Program-made: the position numbers and the translations under genes
Assembly (NCBI GenBank): GCA_001910725.1
Contig: MJGA01000003.1
Coordinates: 1,426,001 to 1,490,000 of the forward strand
Direction of reading: 5' to 3'
DNA from: Phanerodontia chrysosporium
Taxonomy: Eukaryota; Basidiomycota; Agaricomycetes; Polyporales; Phanerochaetaceae
DNA length: 64,000 nt
Shown: positions 26,683 through 38,951 of the stretch, piece by piece
How the letters are laid out: each line of letters begins with the position of its first letter
Position numbering within the stretch: position 1 is the stretch's first letter
The notes under the pieces: generated by a model
What the model saw: only the letters and a program-made list of their open reading frames with translations
What the model was told of the DNA's origin: nothing
The model's database searches: none

Positions 26683-28529
26683 ATGGCCGAGTGGAAGGAC
26701 GCGTTCAGCAAGGGGGTCGCGTGCTTCCGGGCCCAGCAGTACGACGAGGCCTTGCAGCTCCTATCCCAGGTGCGTGCTTGTATCTTCTAGCTCCTCGATC
26801 TGTTCATGATCCCCTCTCCAGGCTGTCGAGCTAAACCCAAACGACTCCACCATCCTTGATTCTAGAGCCGCCGTTTACGAGAGGCTTGGCCGAACGAAGG
26901 AAGCCCTACTGGACTCCAAGCAGGCTATCAAGCTCTCACCAGAGAAATGGCAGGTCGGTCTCGATGGCTCCCAATCGTCTCGCATCGTCTCACAGATCTG
27001 TCTGACAGGGCTATGCACGTTCTGCCCGTTTGTTCTCCAGCATCAAGAAGTACGACTCTGCTCTCAAGATGATCGAGTTAGCCCTCGAGAGAGTGAAGCC
27101 TGAAGACATCAAACGACGCACAGAGCTTGCTGCTCTACGCTCTGACATCGAGACCGCCCAGGCCGCTTACGCGAGGCAGCAGAAGCAGCGCGCGAGCAGA
27201 ACCTTCTACCACTTTGGGCGGCTTCCCGTTGAAATCGCCCATACCATCTTTTCTCTCGTCGTCAGCGAAGACCATGCGCAGGTGGTTGTCCTGGGACAGG
27301 TCTGTCGCGACTGGCGGCGCGTCGTGGTGAACACACCGAGTTTGTGGACCTTCCTCACACTGTCGACCGTGAACCCCACTGTCAAGGCTGCGCTGTGGAG
27401 GACACGCAGCAAGGGCAAACTCACGGCGTTATGCATTCGCAGCGGCGATGCAAAGACCATGTGGGCCTTGCACATGCTTGAGCTTACTCCTCTAGAACAC
27501 CTGCGGACGTTGTCCCTGACCGAAGTGGACTTTGCTGCCTTGCGCGGACAGCTTCCTCTACTATCACATGAAGTCATCGGTCGTCTCGAGAAGCTAGAGC
27601 TATACGATCCCCTTCCTTCGTTAGACTGTCACTGGCTCTTCCAACCCCCGACACTAGCCTTGCGCACTCTCAGCGTGCGAGGAGTGCCTGTCCCCTGGGG
27701 AGAGCTAGCGGAGCGCTGCGAACGACTCGCTGCTCTCTCTTACCATGGATGCTTCCACAGCGTTTACTTCAATGACTTGACGTCGTTCTTCCAGCGAAAT
27801 AGTGGCCTCTCGACAGTCACCTTCTTTGCGCACGAGGACGTTATGCTATCACGGAAATACCGCCCCCTTGTCACATCGCCTGTGAACGACTCTTCTCCAG
27901 ATCGAGTAGTGCTGCCAGCTCTCAGTCAGCTTGCCCTAGGCGGCCCTTTCCTGGGCCTCAATTTCTTCTGCAAACTAGAGTGTCCAAACCTTCGTTCGCT
28001 ACACATCTCCAAATGGACTGGCACAATGGACTCTGCCCTAGACCATATTCGCCACACTTCTGCCGCAGTTCATCTCGAGGAGCTCATCATCGACCGTTGC
28101 AGTCTCTCGGACCCCGCCGTTCTTGTACGTCTCCTTGAAGACACGAAGGAGCTAAAGACGCTGCATCTCCTTAGCATTGCGAAAGCGGGCGAAATACTCG
28201 AGGCCTTGGCGGATACCAGGGCTGATGGGGTCCTATGTCCAAAACTCGCCGACCTCAACGTCTCCCACTGTCCCGACGTCCGTGATGGTCCCCTTATACG
28301 ACTCGTGAAGGCTCGCTTACCTCCCGCTCTGCTTCAATCCACTCATGATGCTGTGTCGACCGACGACAAGTCTCAAGACACGCTACCCACACAGCCATCC
28401 CAGCTCAAGTCTCTCGTACTAGATGGTTGCCAAGCAGTCACCGGAGAAATCCTGCCATGGCTCAGGAAGCACGTAGCCCAAGTTAGATGTCAGTTTGCGA
28501 CGAAGAAGCAGGCGAGTTGGAAACGATAG
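26683..28529 (+). CDS. TPR / F-box / leucine-rich-repeat protein of the Pof3/Dia2 type
   Basis: The start MAEWKDAFSKGVACFRAQQ opens a tetratricopeptide array. Repeats continue through AVELNPNDSTILDSRAAVY, RTKEALLDSKQAIKLSPEKW and GYARSARLFSSIKKYDSAL. An F-box follows at about 27219-27350 (FGRLPVEIAHTIFSLVVS to VCRDWRRVVVNTPSLW), then about 350 residues of irregular leucine-rich repeats (LRSLHISKW, LEELIIDRCSLSD, LADLNVSHCPDV, LKSLVLDGCQAV). This TPR-F-box-LRR order matches S. pombe Pof3 and S. cerevisiae Dia2, substrate adaptors of SCF ubiquitin ligase in replication and genome stability. Orthology is inferred from architecture. Introns lie at 26769-26820 and 26953-27008; the remaining 499 codons are one exon. 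Confidence 0.85.
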
Positions 28530-29226
28530 TTCCACCACAAACCCACAGTCTACGTCCTTCATTACTCAGGCCGGATATTCGCGATGTCGTTGTAGATATG
28601 GACATCATTCTCGGCATCACCTCTCGCTGGACACACCTGCGCATATGACACTCTAGCGTACGCCGCGGCCTCGGACCTTTGCTATAGTAAGGCTCAGGGC
28701 AATCTATCCGGAGGCCACTTCGGATCTCGTGACAGGATGCAAGTCTTTTGCCCTCTGTGCGCAGATCAGAAGTCAGGTGGGCGGGCGTGGCTGTACGAGG
28801 GACAGGGCGAGGCCCTCCATGGCGTTCGGGTCCTCGATTCATTGGTCGAGACTCGCAATCTTGGGCCTCCTGCCAAGCAACGTTTGCCACGATGATCCCT
28901 AGATTTCCCCGAGACCCTCGGGGTCGAGCACGGGAGGTCTTTGCAACCGTCACGCTGTAGCAAGAGTACAATGGCAGGAGGCGACGAGAAGAGGACCTAC
29001 ACGACTGTCAATCGGAGTGGTATACACACATACGGTCGTAGTGAATGGGATGCAATCTAGATCACGTGAAGTTGGGTCGCGATGCGATTAGTTGACACGG
29101 CATCGAAAGTCAATGCGTCGGTCACGCAGTGATCATTGCAAAAGTAAGCTTGGATATACACGCTTGCGATGTCCCTGATGGAGATACAGGTACATGCTAG
29201 ACATTTCAGTTCTTTGGTTTGAGGGT
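28530..29226. other. Convergent intergenic region without visible gene
   Basis: This is about 700 bases between two convergent stop codons. A 162-codon minus-strand frame (28483-28971) overlaps the 3' end of the F-box gene but has no domain, splice pattern or hydrophobic segment, and I leave it out. No tRNA, repeat or transposon trace was seen. Confidence 0.4.
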
Positions 29227-31651
29227 CTACGGCTGCGGGGCAATGGCCGACTCCACGCGTTTAACCTTGCGACACTGCTCCCGGTGCATCTTCCAGTGCA
29301 GCCTTTGGCATTCGGCATCGCAATACCTGTCGTACACGCGTCGGAATGTCAGTTGATACGTTTAGCGAGGAAAGGGAGAACACTTACTTTTCCTGCCCGC
29401 ATCCGGCGCACTTCTTCAACGCTGCGCTCGGTCGTGCGCACCAAGAACAGGTCATCATACTGCGGGCAATAAGCACCATCCGCGGTTGCGGGGGCTCGAT
29501 GTGCGTCTCCAGAGCAGCGTTCCCGTCTTCGAACTTGTTCACCCACTGCCACAACGAATCCTCCACGGCCTCTTCTGCCACTTTCGATCCTGAGTGATGC
29601 GAATCCTTGGGGTACCACTTTTCCAGAAGAGTAAGTAGAGAAGCCCACTCCTTGGTGCCCTTGCGATATGCCTCTGCGAGATTTTTGATGTGGCGCAGGC
29701 TGGTCGGGTAAGTATCCACCGGGTCCCCATAAAAGCGAAGGAAATCTGCGTTGATGTCGAGTTCTTTCATAGCTCGCTAAAATGGCACTTTTCAGGAGAC
29801 GGGCCGTAAAACCTGCGGAGATCGCACTCACCCTAATAGAGGGAGCTTTGAAGTTCGTGCCGCTGCCTTCTATGAGAATATGCGAAAGGATATAGGTTAT
29901 GAGATGGGTGTATCGGTTGAACTGGTCCGGAGGGCCATTTTCCAAAATCCATTTCGCGTCGGACCGAGCGCATGCGATGAATGGATAGACCACCGTAGGC
30001 TCAATGTTACTGTGACCATGAGATGTCTGTTCTACCTGGTTCATGGCGAGAGACCACATCGCCTGTACAGCGACTCCGGTGAGTGCGACGCGGAGCCATT
30101 CAGGGATATCAGGGCACTTGAGGCCCTTCTTGGCAAAGCAAAGGCGCGTCTCTGGAGTCAACTTTCGCTTGTTGAAGGGGTAGGAAGGTAGTAGAACAGG
30201 GGACATTGCGGGTGCCGTTCCAGTGCGGACTTGCAGAAATCGTGCAATTTCGTCTCGTCGTCATGGCAGATGAGCTTCCACTGCAGTATATCGGCGTACA
30301 GAGCATCTTGCTTCGACGATGAGTTCTCGCGCAAGGCTTCGATACCTCGACGAGCAGCCTCTGCCCATGGCCGACGCGGTATGCAGTGCTCGCATGCGGC
30401 GAGATCTCCGCAACACGGGCAAAGCGCTGTCGGTAGTGCATACTGATAGTCGTACGTCAGACGCGCTAGTTCGCGAGCTATGGTCAGGACGTCCGTATCA
30501 AGCCTGTACTGGAGGAAGAGGGCGGTGTATGCGGCGTTTCCACGTTGCATCTGGGCCATGAACAGTCTTTCCCTGCCGTATTTCTCCGCCGCTTTCTGGA
30601 GGGCCTCGGGTAGCTCGTCCAACTTCAAGCTGGTGGCAAGGGACGATGTGTTCGGGCAGCAGGTCTGCATTGCCGTAGGCGAGGGATCTGGGATTTCGTT
30701 CCCAGAGGAGTCGCGGTCCTTCAGCTTCATGATGCGCAGATTGTACACGGCCTGGCATCGTAGGACTATGTCCTCGCTACGGAGCAGAGCGGCCATGAGG
30801 GTGACGAAGGGATACATGTGCTCGCATGCATTTACGGTGTTGTACGCGCTTGCGGTGAAGCATACCATGGCGTGACTGAACATGTATGAAGTTGCGTGGG
30901 ACCTTTGAGGGCGTCGAGTAGGGCACGCACAAGTGCGACAATGTCGAACGAGCGACCGAGAGACCGTGCAGCGGAGGCACCATGGGCAAAGATCCCAGTA
31001 ATGATGGTGAGGGTAGTGGGATCGTCCAGGTGTTTGAGTGCATGCTTCAGGATGGCTGGCGCACCTCGCGAGAAGCTCGCAGGCACATGCTTCCCCGCGG
31101 TGAAGCAAATGGAATTCAGTGCGCGTAGAGCAATGTGGCGGGTGTCATCTTCGTCGACGAGGGACATGAGATGGCCGTAAAACCCTATGCAGAGATATAG
31201 ATCAGTTTACGAGTCTTCAGGTATGGCCTCCAGTTAGTGCATCGACGTACCTTTCTCTAAAATCTTGGTTTGCAGTACATAATCCTCTACGCACATCTTG
31301 GTATAGATAGCAATGACGGCACCCATCACCTTAGTCTGGCCGGTGCTTTTGGCATAAGAGAAAGTGTCGTCGAGCAGCTGTTGGATTTCGGATAGATTAG
31401 AGTGCGCCTTCTTGAGGCCACTTCGTGTGCTAAGATCTGAGCGCAAAGTTGAGCTTTCACCATGAGGCACGTCCAAGAGAACACTCACCAGGCAGCTTCA
31501 GGAGACGGCATAAGTTGTCTGCTGTTTCCACCCAATCATCCTCGAAATTATCCGCGAAAACATGTACTAGCGAACGCGGCGGTTTCAAGCGCTGAGCGTT
31601 CTTCACACCTGCGCTGCTTGCGCCGCCTTTGTCGTCTGTGCCGTTGTGCAT
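29227..31651 (-). CDS. MYND zinc-finger protein with helical-repeat body
   Basis: The start MHNGTDDKGGASSAGVKN (31651) leads into a helical body (LVHVFADNFEDDWVETADNL, LSEIQQLLDDTFSYAKST, DEDDTRHIALRALNSICF, EDIVLRCQAVYNLRIMKL) resembling armadillo-like repeats. A Cys-rich patch CPCCGDLAACEHCIPRRP is present. The C-terminal MYND finger is CSWCARPSAALKKCAGCGQEKYC followed by DAECQRLHWKMHREQC, with the stop at 29227. MYND domains bind proline-rich peptides; a specific role is not predictable. The frame changes at about 30177-30180 (GGGG on plus), between CPLFYYLPTP and NKRKLTPETRL. One added G restores it and no intron fits. Introns are at about 31197-31250, 31440-31491, 29774-29835 and 29328-29388. 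A 190-bp gap separates it from the SPRY gene, transcribed in the same direction. Confidence 0.82.
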
Positions 31652-31841
31652 AATGAAGGTTGCAGGGAGCCAGATGTGAGTCAGCCACGTCGTCTCTGCG
31701 CTTGAGCCTGCACATCTTGCGCCAGTGTGCACCACGTGCTAATGAGGAGGAGGAGCGACCAATCGTGAACCTGAACAAGAAAGCAGCTACCAGCACGTGG
31801 ATTACCTGCAGTCCTAAAGGTCACATTGATACATCCACAAA

Positions 31842-32821
31842 TCATCCTCTGCGAGCCTCTTCATACGACGGCAGTTCATCATACCTCCTAGACGAACCTG
31901 ATCCAGACAGTTTCCCGACATGTCCTTCGATGCGCCACCCCCACTCATTGCCCTCTTTCCATCTGAATACATCTCCGCCGAAGTTGACCTCGAAGTCGCA
32001 TGCGCCTTCTACTCCGATGGCAGCGTATACATCGTACTGAATACGCGGAACGTATACACCGCCGAACGCGTCCGGCAGGCGCAGGCCGTTGTATGTGTAG
32101 AAAATGCTGGACGCCGCGAAGTCATAGCCGCAGCCAACGATATCTCCTGGCGAGATGCGTTGCAGAATAGGCGTGTAGTCGCGTCCGCCGTTGGGATCCT
32201 CGAAGAACTTGCGCATGTCGTCTAGGTGCAAGCCTGCAGACGCTCGATTCCAACCCGGGAACCGCCAATCGGGATAGGGTCTACATGCAGTGCCTGCAAT
32301 TCAAAGTTACTATCAGGGCAGATAGCCATACAATAGCCTCGAACGAGCGTACCTATAGCAATGATCCCGTCCATTTTCTGTATCTGGACTTCGTAGTAGA
32401 CACCAGACTTTCCCTGGACATCATACAACCCTGCAAGCAGAGGCAGATTGCTCATGAGACATACATCTCCGCAGCCTTTTTCTGTTACCACCCTAGTCAC
32501 GCCACTACTCTTTTCTCCGCGCCCAGACGCTATGTGTCCAAAGAATCGGTCGGACACAGGCCGATCCATAGTCCATGGTTTGCATCCCTCGGTAGCAATG
32601 CGCTCCACCATAGCAGAGGAGAGCAACTTCGGGGATTCTAGGGGGAACTGCTTGCAGAACCTCTCCGCAGCTTCAAATTCGTCTTCGGGAACATCACTAT
32701 GGAGCCCCCAAGCATGCGACTGTTCCGGAGCTGGCGTCCACCCGGGCGGTGCCTCACCGAGAGGTGCAGCGTCGAATTGTCGTTGGCGGGTCTGCTGCAT
32801 ACGAGGCTTGAACCAGCACAT
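31842..32821 (-). CDS. SPRY-domain protein, possibly an Ssh4/Ear1-like ubiquitin-ligase adaptor
   Basis: The body contains FDAAPLGEAPPGWTP, SHAWGLHSDVPEDEFEAAER and ESPKLLSSAMVERIATEG, then a SPRY domain: VYYEVQIQKMDGIIAIGT, RPYPDWRFPGWNRASAGLH, PGDIVGCGYDFAASSIFYTY and YDVYAAIGVEGACDFEVNFG. It ends DELPSYEEARRG at 31842. Fungal SPRY proteins of this layout (Ssh4, Ear1) carry cargo to Rsp5 for vacuolar sorting. The LPSY near the end is only a loose PY-like motif, so the role is inference. One intron (about 32296-32351) joins IAIG to TACRPYPDW. The frame is open 5' of the ATG at 32821 to an acceptor-like ccttttacag (about 32877-32886). An upstream exon encoding a hydrophobic anchor (CQLVALAFLTWLC, about 32895-32935) may exist, so the 5' end is uncertain. 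Confidence 0.75.
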
Positions 32822-33128
32822 CGTGGCGGTATAACGAAGAGTCGATGGGACTGCGGTGATGAAGCCCAGGTTTAAGTACTGTAAAAGGGATGCACAGCCA
32901 CGTCAGAAAAGCCAAGGCGACCAATTGACAAAAGCCTACGTGCACTGCCTATCGGATATGACGATGTGAGTCTTAGTACACATGCACTCAGCGGTCCAAC
33001 CTGCGTCGTAGCGCTGCAGGGCCCAACGGTGGCGCCACGGAGGTGCCGGCGGCGGCCCGGCAGCAGACCGCCGGACTGCTCATAAACCCAGGCTGCAGTG
33101 ACTTCGCGACATGGTACATTGTTCAACT
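32822..33128. other. Region 5' of the SPRY gene, possible unplaced first exon
   Basis: About 307 bases lie between the SPRY start and the TatD stop (both genes minus). It may contain an additional SPRY exon coding a hydrophobic segment at about 32895-32935. Otherwise no gene is visible. Confidence 0.35.
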
Positions 33129-34558
33129 CTAACATTCGCGTAGCTCCTTGAGACCGAATAATTCGACTGTGTTCTTCCAGACCTGATCCGCCAGAGACTC
33201 CATGGGGATGCCATGCAACTGGCTGATTACCCATGCAACACCCCCGATGGCCGACGGCTCGTTCCGGCCCTTCACAGGCTTGCCGTACACGAAAGACTCC
33301 GGCTTCGTCGCTTGCGGGAAGTACAACGAGTTTAGTGACTGCGGAAGCGATTTGAGGTGTTGTCGTGATGCCTGGGTACTGGTCATCGAGCACCATGGTG
33401 CGTCTTGAACGCAAGACCGTCAGTAAGACCTCATCCTGGTCATGTAAAGGTTAGCGCACCTGTCTCAAGCATGAGCTTCTCTATTGGGATTGACTTCGCA
33501 GTCGCCAAGTTGTCTTCGGTCTTCAAAGAGCATCCATTGAGGCTAGATTTCGTTAGCAGGGTACCGCGCAGGGTGATATGGAAAGCTTACCCAATGTAAA
33601 AGCCCATGCGAAGCTACGGATGGCTGGCGTCAGGTTTTGAAGTTCAGACAGGGTGTGATACGCACAAGTTCTGCGGCTTCCTCGATGGTACCGGTGAAGC
33701 TGTGAACCACTCCACTGTTCGCCCCGACTGCTCGGCCGCCGTCTTCTCCGAAACCCTCTTCACGGAGGATTTGTACGAAGCCCTTATGGGCCGCGCGGGA
33801 ATGAAGGAAGAGGGGTAGATGCCACCGCTTCGCCAGTGAGAGCTGCATGCCTTTAATGATATCAATGCAGGTCTCGTACAGTAGGTGATAGACGTACGGA
33901 AGTATTTCTTCTGTATCTCAGGCGCTGCGAAGTGCGTCCGGTCGTAGTCTATGCATTCTTCCGTCAGGTACGCTAGATGCAAGCATGTCAACCGAGGCTT
34001 GCCTAGGCCGCATTCACCCACACAGACTACACGTCCAGGGCCCTCCAAGTTAGCCTCTATTAGCTTGTTCAGTTCTTCCAGATACCCATCGGGGCCGTCT
34101 GCGTGCTTCTCAAATTCTCCGGATCGCGTTGGATGACACCCTACGGTCGCGTAAAGCGTGTGTTGACGCGACAGTGCCAAAACTTCTTTGGACTCGTGCA
34201 GGCTGCCTCCGGTAATGATCATGGACTTCACTCCAGCAGCCTGGGATCGTTCGAGCATGGCTTTGAAGTCGTCTACCACAGCCCCGGGCTCGTCAATAAT
34301 CTAAGCACTCGACCTGGTAGTGTAGAATACGCACCCTCGTGTTTCTTCTTCCCATGGTGATAGCCTCTGAAGACGGCGTCCGTGAGGTTGACTATTCACA
34401 CGATCTCAATCCATTTTGCTCGGTATATCGACATGCTTCAGCATACCGGCTATATCTGTCGACGCGTCAGCCAGCTCCCAGACATCATAGCGACTGCTCT
34501 CACCGATGAATTTGGGTATCTTGACTGCTTGAGCAGCGGATGCGGCTGTCACGGACAT
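33129..34558 (-). CDS. TatD-family metal-dependent deoxyribonuclease
   Basis: The start MSVTAASAAQAVKIPKFI (34558) is followed by a short exon VNLTDAVFRGYHHGKKKHE, typical of eukaryotic TatD (DIxxNLTDxxFxGxYHG). Next are AMLERSQAAGVKSMIITGGS, YATVGCHPTR (His ligand), VVCVGECGLDYDRTHFA (Glu/Asp ligands), LPLFLHSRAAH, GVVHSFTGT and LMLETDAPWCS (Asp ligand). Family members are 3'-5' exonucleases implicated in DNA repair and apoptotic DNA degradation. It has seven or eight introns. The one splitting ECGL from DYDR (33949-34002) has a GC donor. The C-terminus LFGLKELREC ends at 33129. The frame is intact throughout. Confidence 0.9.
33949..34002 (-). other. GC-AG intron in the TatD gene
   Basis: Between GECGL and DYDRTHF the only junction that keeps the conserved sequence is donor GCAAGC (34002 downward) with acceptor GCATAG (ending 33949). 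This gives a 54-nt intron. GC-AG introns form a small minority in fungi and are spliced by the major spliceosome. Confidence 0.75.
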
Positions 34559-35017
34559 GGTGGTGTGAGATGACGGTCGCGTCCCACATTTCCCGGCTCG
34601 CGCTTACTCACATCTTCTTCCACTTCCACGCTAACAATGAACAGCTATAGACCTGCTTGCGATACACGAGTACACGCGTGATGAACAATGGCCATGTCCC
34701 TGCTGAATGTCCATACGCTCGGAGCCCGCGTCAGATGCCCCTTATACGTTCCGGCTGGGGGTGGAGAGGCCGAGTTGAAATCACAGGCTCGACAGCTCAG
34801 ACTGTGGCCTTCCGCGGATCTACAGCCCAAAAGTCTACCACGACGAAGACAGTTCCGGAGAAGTCAGAAACTGTATGTCATAACCGGCCTTCGGGCAGCT
34901 GTGTCACCCATCGGTTGGGATTTATAGTGTTCCGCCCCCAGGTTCCCACCTCGCTGTCCTATCGTCGACCCCCTACCTTCTGCCTCGCGGATACACGTAA
35001 ACTACCGCTAGCTAGCC
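34559..35017. promoter_or_regulatory. Divergent promoter region, TatD and thiolase genes
   Basis: This is 459 bases between outward-facing start codons. It contains overlapping short frames (up to 168 codons, continuing into the thiolase gene) without family resemblance. A CCCCCAGG and pyrimidine-rich tract (about 34935-34985) precedes the thiolase ATG. No clear TATA box is seen. Confidence 0.35.
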
Positions 35018-36541
<1,524 letters not shown>

Positions 36542-36630
36542 GAGACCAGAAGGCTTCTCGAATGTCGGCGATACGTTGCCGCCTGCCCTAAGAGTCGCCA
36601 AGGCTCACACCGGGGACACTTGATCTTCAT

Positions 36631-36639
36631 GTCTGCTCC
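36631..36639. repeat. Left 9-bp target site duplication of the TIR element
   Basis: GTCTGCTCC lies directly before the left terminal inverted repeat and recurs directly after the right one (59723-59731). An exact 9-bp direct duplication at both outer edges marks the insertion site. Confidence 0.85.
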
Positions 36640-36923
36640 CAGACTCCTGACCATTCACCCAGGGACGTGTAGGGCTTTCTCAAGGAGTGTCGGGGCGGTT
36701 TGGAACGGCTGTTATCTCGCGACTTGATTATCGGACGTTATCTCGTAGTTACCATTTTAATCCAACATGTAATAGGTTTTATGTCATCTTTCGAAAGCCT
36801 CACGTCCCTGGGCGACTGGCACATAATGTTGGCGCCCGCGGGCGCCTGCTTCGGCGGACAACGAATAAACTCTCGCCGACGCCCGAATTTCCAGGAAATC
36901 TGAGCGCGCGGCGATTGCCGTGC
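36640..36923 (+). repeat. Left terminal inverted repeat
   Basis: 284 bp, matching the reverse complement of 59440-59722 with a handful of substitutions, one block of divergence at about 36748-36768 and one single-base length difference. Inside are a 20-bp inverted sub-repeat (36658-36679 against 36793-36812), two TTATCTCG motifs and a perfect palindrome GGCGCCCGCGGGCGCC. Confidence 0.88.
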
Positions 36924-36974
36924 GCAAGTTCCCAAATCAGGCTGAAGGCCTCCACAACTGCGTATGGGAGGCAT

Positions 36975-38127
36975 ATGACAAGTAGCTGGACAGCGTTTGT
37001 GATACAGACGTACCGAACCCCCATGGAGAATATTGTACATGATTTTGCTCAATATCTCTATGCCCGCCCGCGGCCTGTATCTCTCGCGGCTGTCTTGGAG
37101 TATATCCTGCTCCATGATGGCAACCTGGAACCACCAAGTTCGCCCAGCCCCGCACAGCGCCTTCTCGACGACATCCTGTCGTCGGTACATGTCCTGATGA
37201 CCGCCTTGTGCCGCCACGAGCCCGTAACTTCATGGGTCAGCCAAAGACATTACCGCCTATGCACAGAAGAGCTGCAGGAGCTCGTGATGAAAGACAATGG
37301 ATGGCACTTCAGCGCGGCGCGCGCGAGAGCGGACCAAATCATGGACTTCAAGCTCGAAGCGATGGCGGCAAGGGCGCATGAGCTCGCGCCGAACCTATGG
37401 AGCCTTCTATCCGCCCTCACGCGCGCAAATCCGCGCACTGGATATGATGGAACGGCTTTAAGCGGCAGTGTGGGCGTAGAGTCGGATGAGGATGAGGAGG
37501 ACGACCTTCTGGCGCGGCAGGAAGAGCTGGAGGGGGAGAACCTGCTCGGAAGGGCATCGCGCCGCGCGAAGTCCACATGGGGGCCAAAACGGTCGGTTAC
37601 ACGGCAGCGGGAGACTGTTCGCAGCGTGGTACATCCAGCCAGTTTAAATTATAATGCGATAGACTCACGGCTGCTAAAGCGCCAGCTGGTGGTGCTTGCC
37701 AGCCTTATGCTTACCACCAACCAAAAGTGTAATGCCTTGCAATCAATCGTTGGAATATTCCTCCATGGGCACAACACCCCCGAGAAGGTCTGTGAAGTCC
37801 TGAGCCGCATGGGAATCAGTATCTCGATGGCGGCGACACAAAATGCAATCCGTTCACTAGTGGCAGACGCCATGCGGAATCTCTGGAAGCTTGGGCGGCG
37901 CCGACTGGTTAGCTATTGCTATGACAATTTCGACGTCACTCTGAAGAGCGCAAAGTGGACCATCGATACACAGAAGACCCCCTCACTCCAGCATCTGACT
38001 GCGGCGCTGCTTATCTCCTTGCCGCCTGGTACAATGAAGTCAGATCTACGATACTCTGAATATCTGTGGAAGAACGCACGCCTGAATGATAAGCTGCCAG
38101 ACAATCGGCCCGGTCTGGCTCCGGAAC
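36975..38127 (+). pseudogene. DUF6589 protein, 5' part, interrupted by a Gypsy insertion
   Basis: This is the upstream part of a DUF6589 gene. Visible landmarks are EEDDLLARQEELEGENLL (acidic linker), SRLLKRQLVVLASLMLTTNQK, FLHGHNTPEKVCEVLSRMGIS, and RRRLVSYCYDNFDVTLKSAK with the YDNFD signature of the family. It breaks at 38127, after RPGLAPE. The frame resumes exactly at 54445, once one GGAAC target copy and the retroelement are discounted. The start MTSSWTAFVIQTYR (36975) is favoured because it lies 51 bp from the repeat, as the helicase ATG does on the other side; Met at 37023 is an alternative. DUF6589 proteins abound in Agaricomycetes and are uncharacterised. A transposase role (RNase H-like, with YDNFD and GDL acidic residues) is inference. 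Confidence 0.78.
38123..38127. repeat. Target site duplication of the outer Gypsy element (left copy)
   Basis: GGAAC precedes the left LTR and recurs at 54440-54444 after the right LTR. Five-base duplications are normal for Ty3/Gypsy integrases. Confidence 0.92.
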
Positions 38128-38818
38128 TGTCACGGATGTGACGGTGTTGCCCTATTTTTCGCAGATTTTTGGCTATTTTCCTCGATTAATCCAACGGGCG
38201 AGCAGCCCTCGCGCCGTCTGGAGTCCTAGCCGCCCACACTCAGCGCCTGGCCACTCAGCGCCAGCGCCCTGATGGCGCATCACCCCTAGACGCCAGCGCA
38301 TCCCGCTGCGCGCTCAGACACTGCCCGGATCACCGGTCTGCCTTGCAACCGGTTCCCCGGATCGCTGAGGAGGCACTGTCATTTCTGATGACTCCCCTCG
38401 CCGAGACACGCCGAGCTGATCAGCCTGATGACACAGCCTCGGCCCGACACAGCCCCGAACACTGCCAGCTGACACAGCCTCGTGACATAGCCCCCGCACA
38501 GCCTCGCCGCGCAGCCCGCGTCGCAGCCTCGCTGGCTATGCCAAGCACTGCCCGTCAGCTTAGGTAATCGTACAGCCTGCCCTAGAGTACTGTAGTATAT
38601 AAGGGTAGCACTCCTCGCTCCTGTCCGTCATCTCGACCTCTTGGTCAATACGGACAGGTAAGCCGTCATATGTATTAGTTACTACTTCAATGTTAACTTG
38701 GTCAATACAGACAGCTGTACAAGTTTGTTCGTCGCCGCGTGACACGCTCCGCTGCGCCTCGTCGTCGACCTCCCCATTCGCCCTCCCTCGTGTAGCGTTG
38801 AGCCTCTGCTCCGCGACA
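38128..38818 (+). repeat. Left LTR of the outer Gypsy element
   Basis: 691 bp, TG...CA ends. It contains a TATA box (TATATAAG at 38596-38603), several CAGCCTCG units (about 38425-38540), and a duplicated stretch CTTGGTCAATACRGACAG (about 38640 and 38697). Its copy lies at 53749-54439. Frames of about 60-75 codons inside it are not considered genes. Confidence 0.92.
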
Positions 38819-38951
38819 TTAGGTCGAGATCTCTTGGGTGCCCTAGGCAATTCCTTCCCTACCGCTCCCCCAAATACCGTTTAAAAAAAGTTTATTCCCT
38901 CCGATTAAAGCGAGTACGTCGTAGTCGAGCAGCCCGCTCACTCCGTACACG

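Noticed and set aside
28483..28971. 162-codon minus-strand frame between convergent genes
   Set aside because: No domain, no splice pattern, overlaps the 3' end of the F-box gene; long chance frames are common in GC-rich sequence.
36687..36974. N-terminal extension of the DUF6589 frame into the left inverted repeat
   Set aside because: The same residues appear from the right repeat on the other strand, so this is repeat sequence that happens to be open, not conserved protein.
38314..38567. Short frames (61-74 codons) repeated at 53935-54188
   Set aside because: Identical because they lie in the two LTR copies; no coding features.
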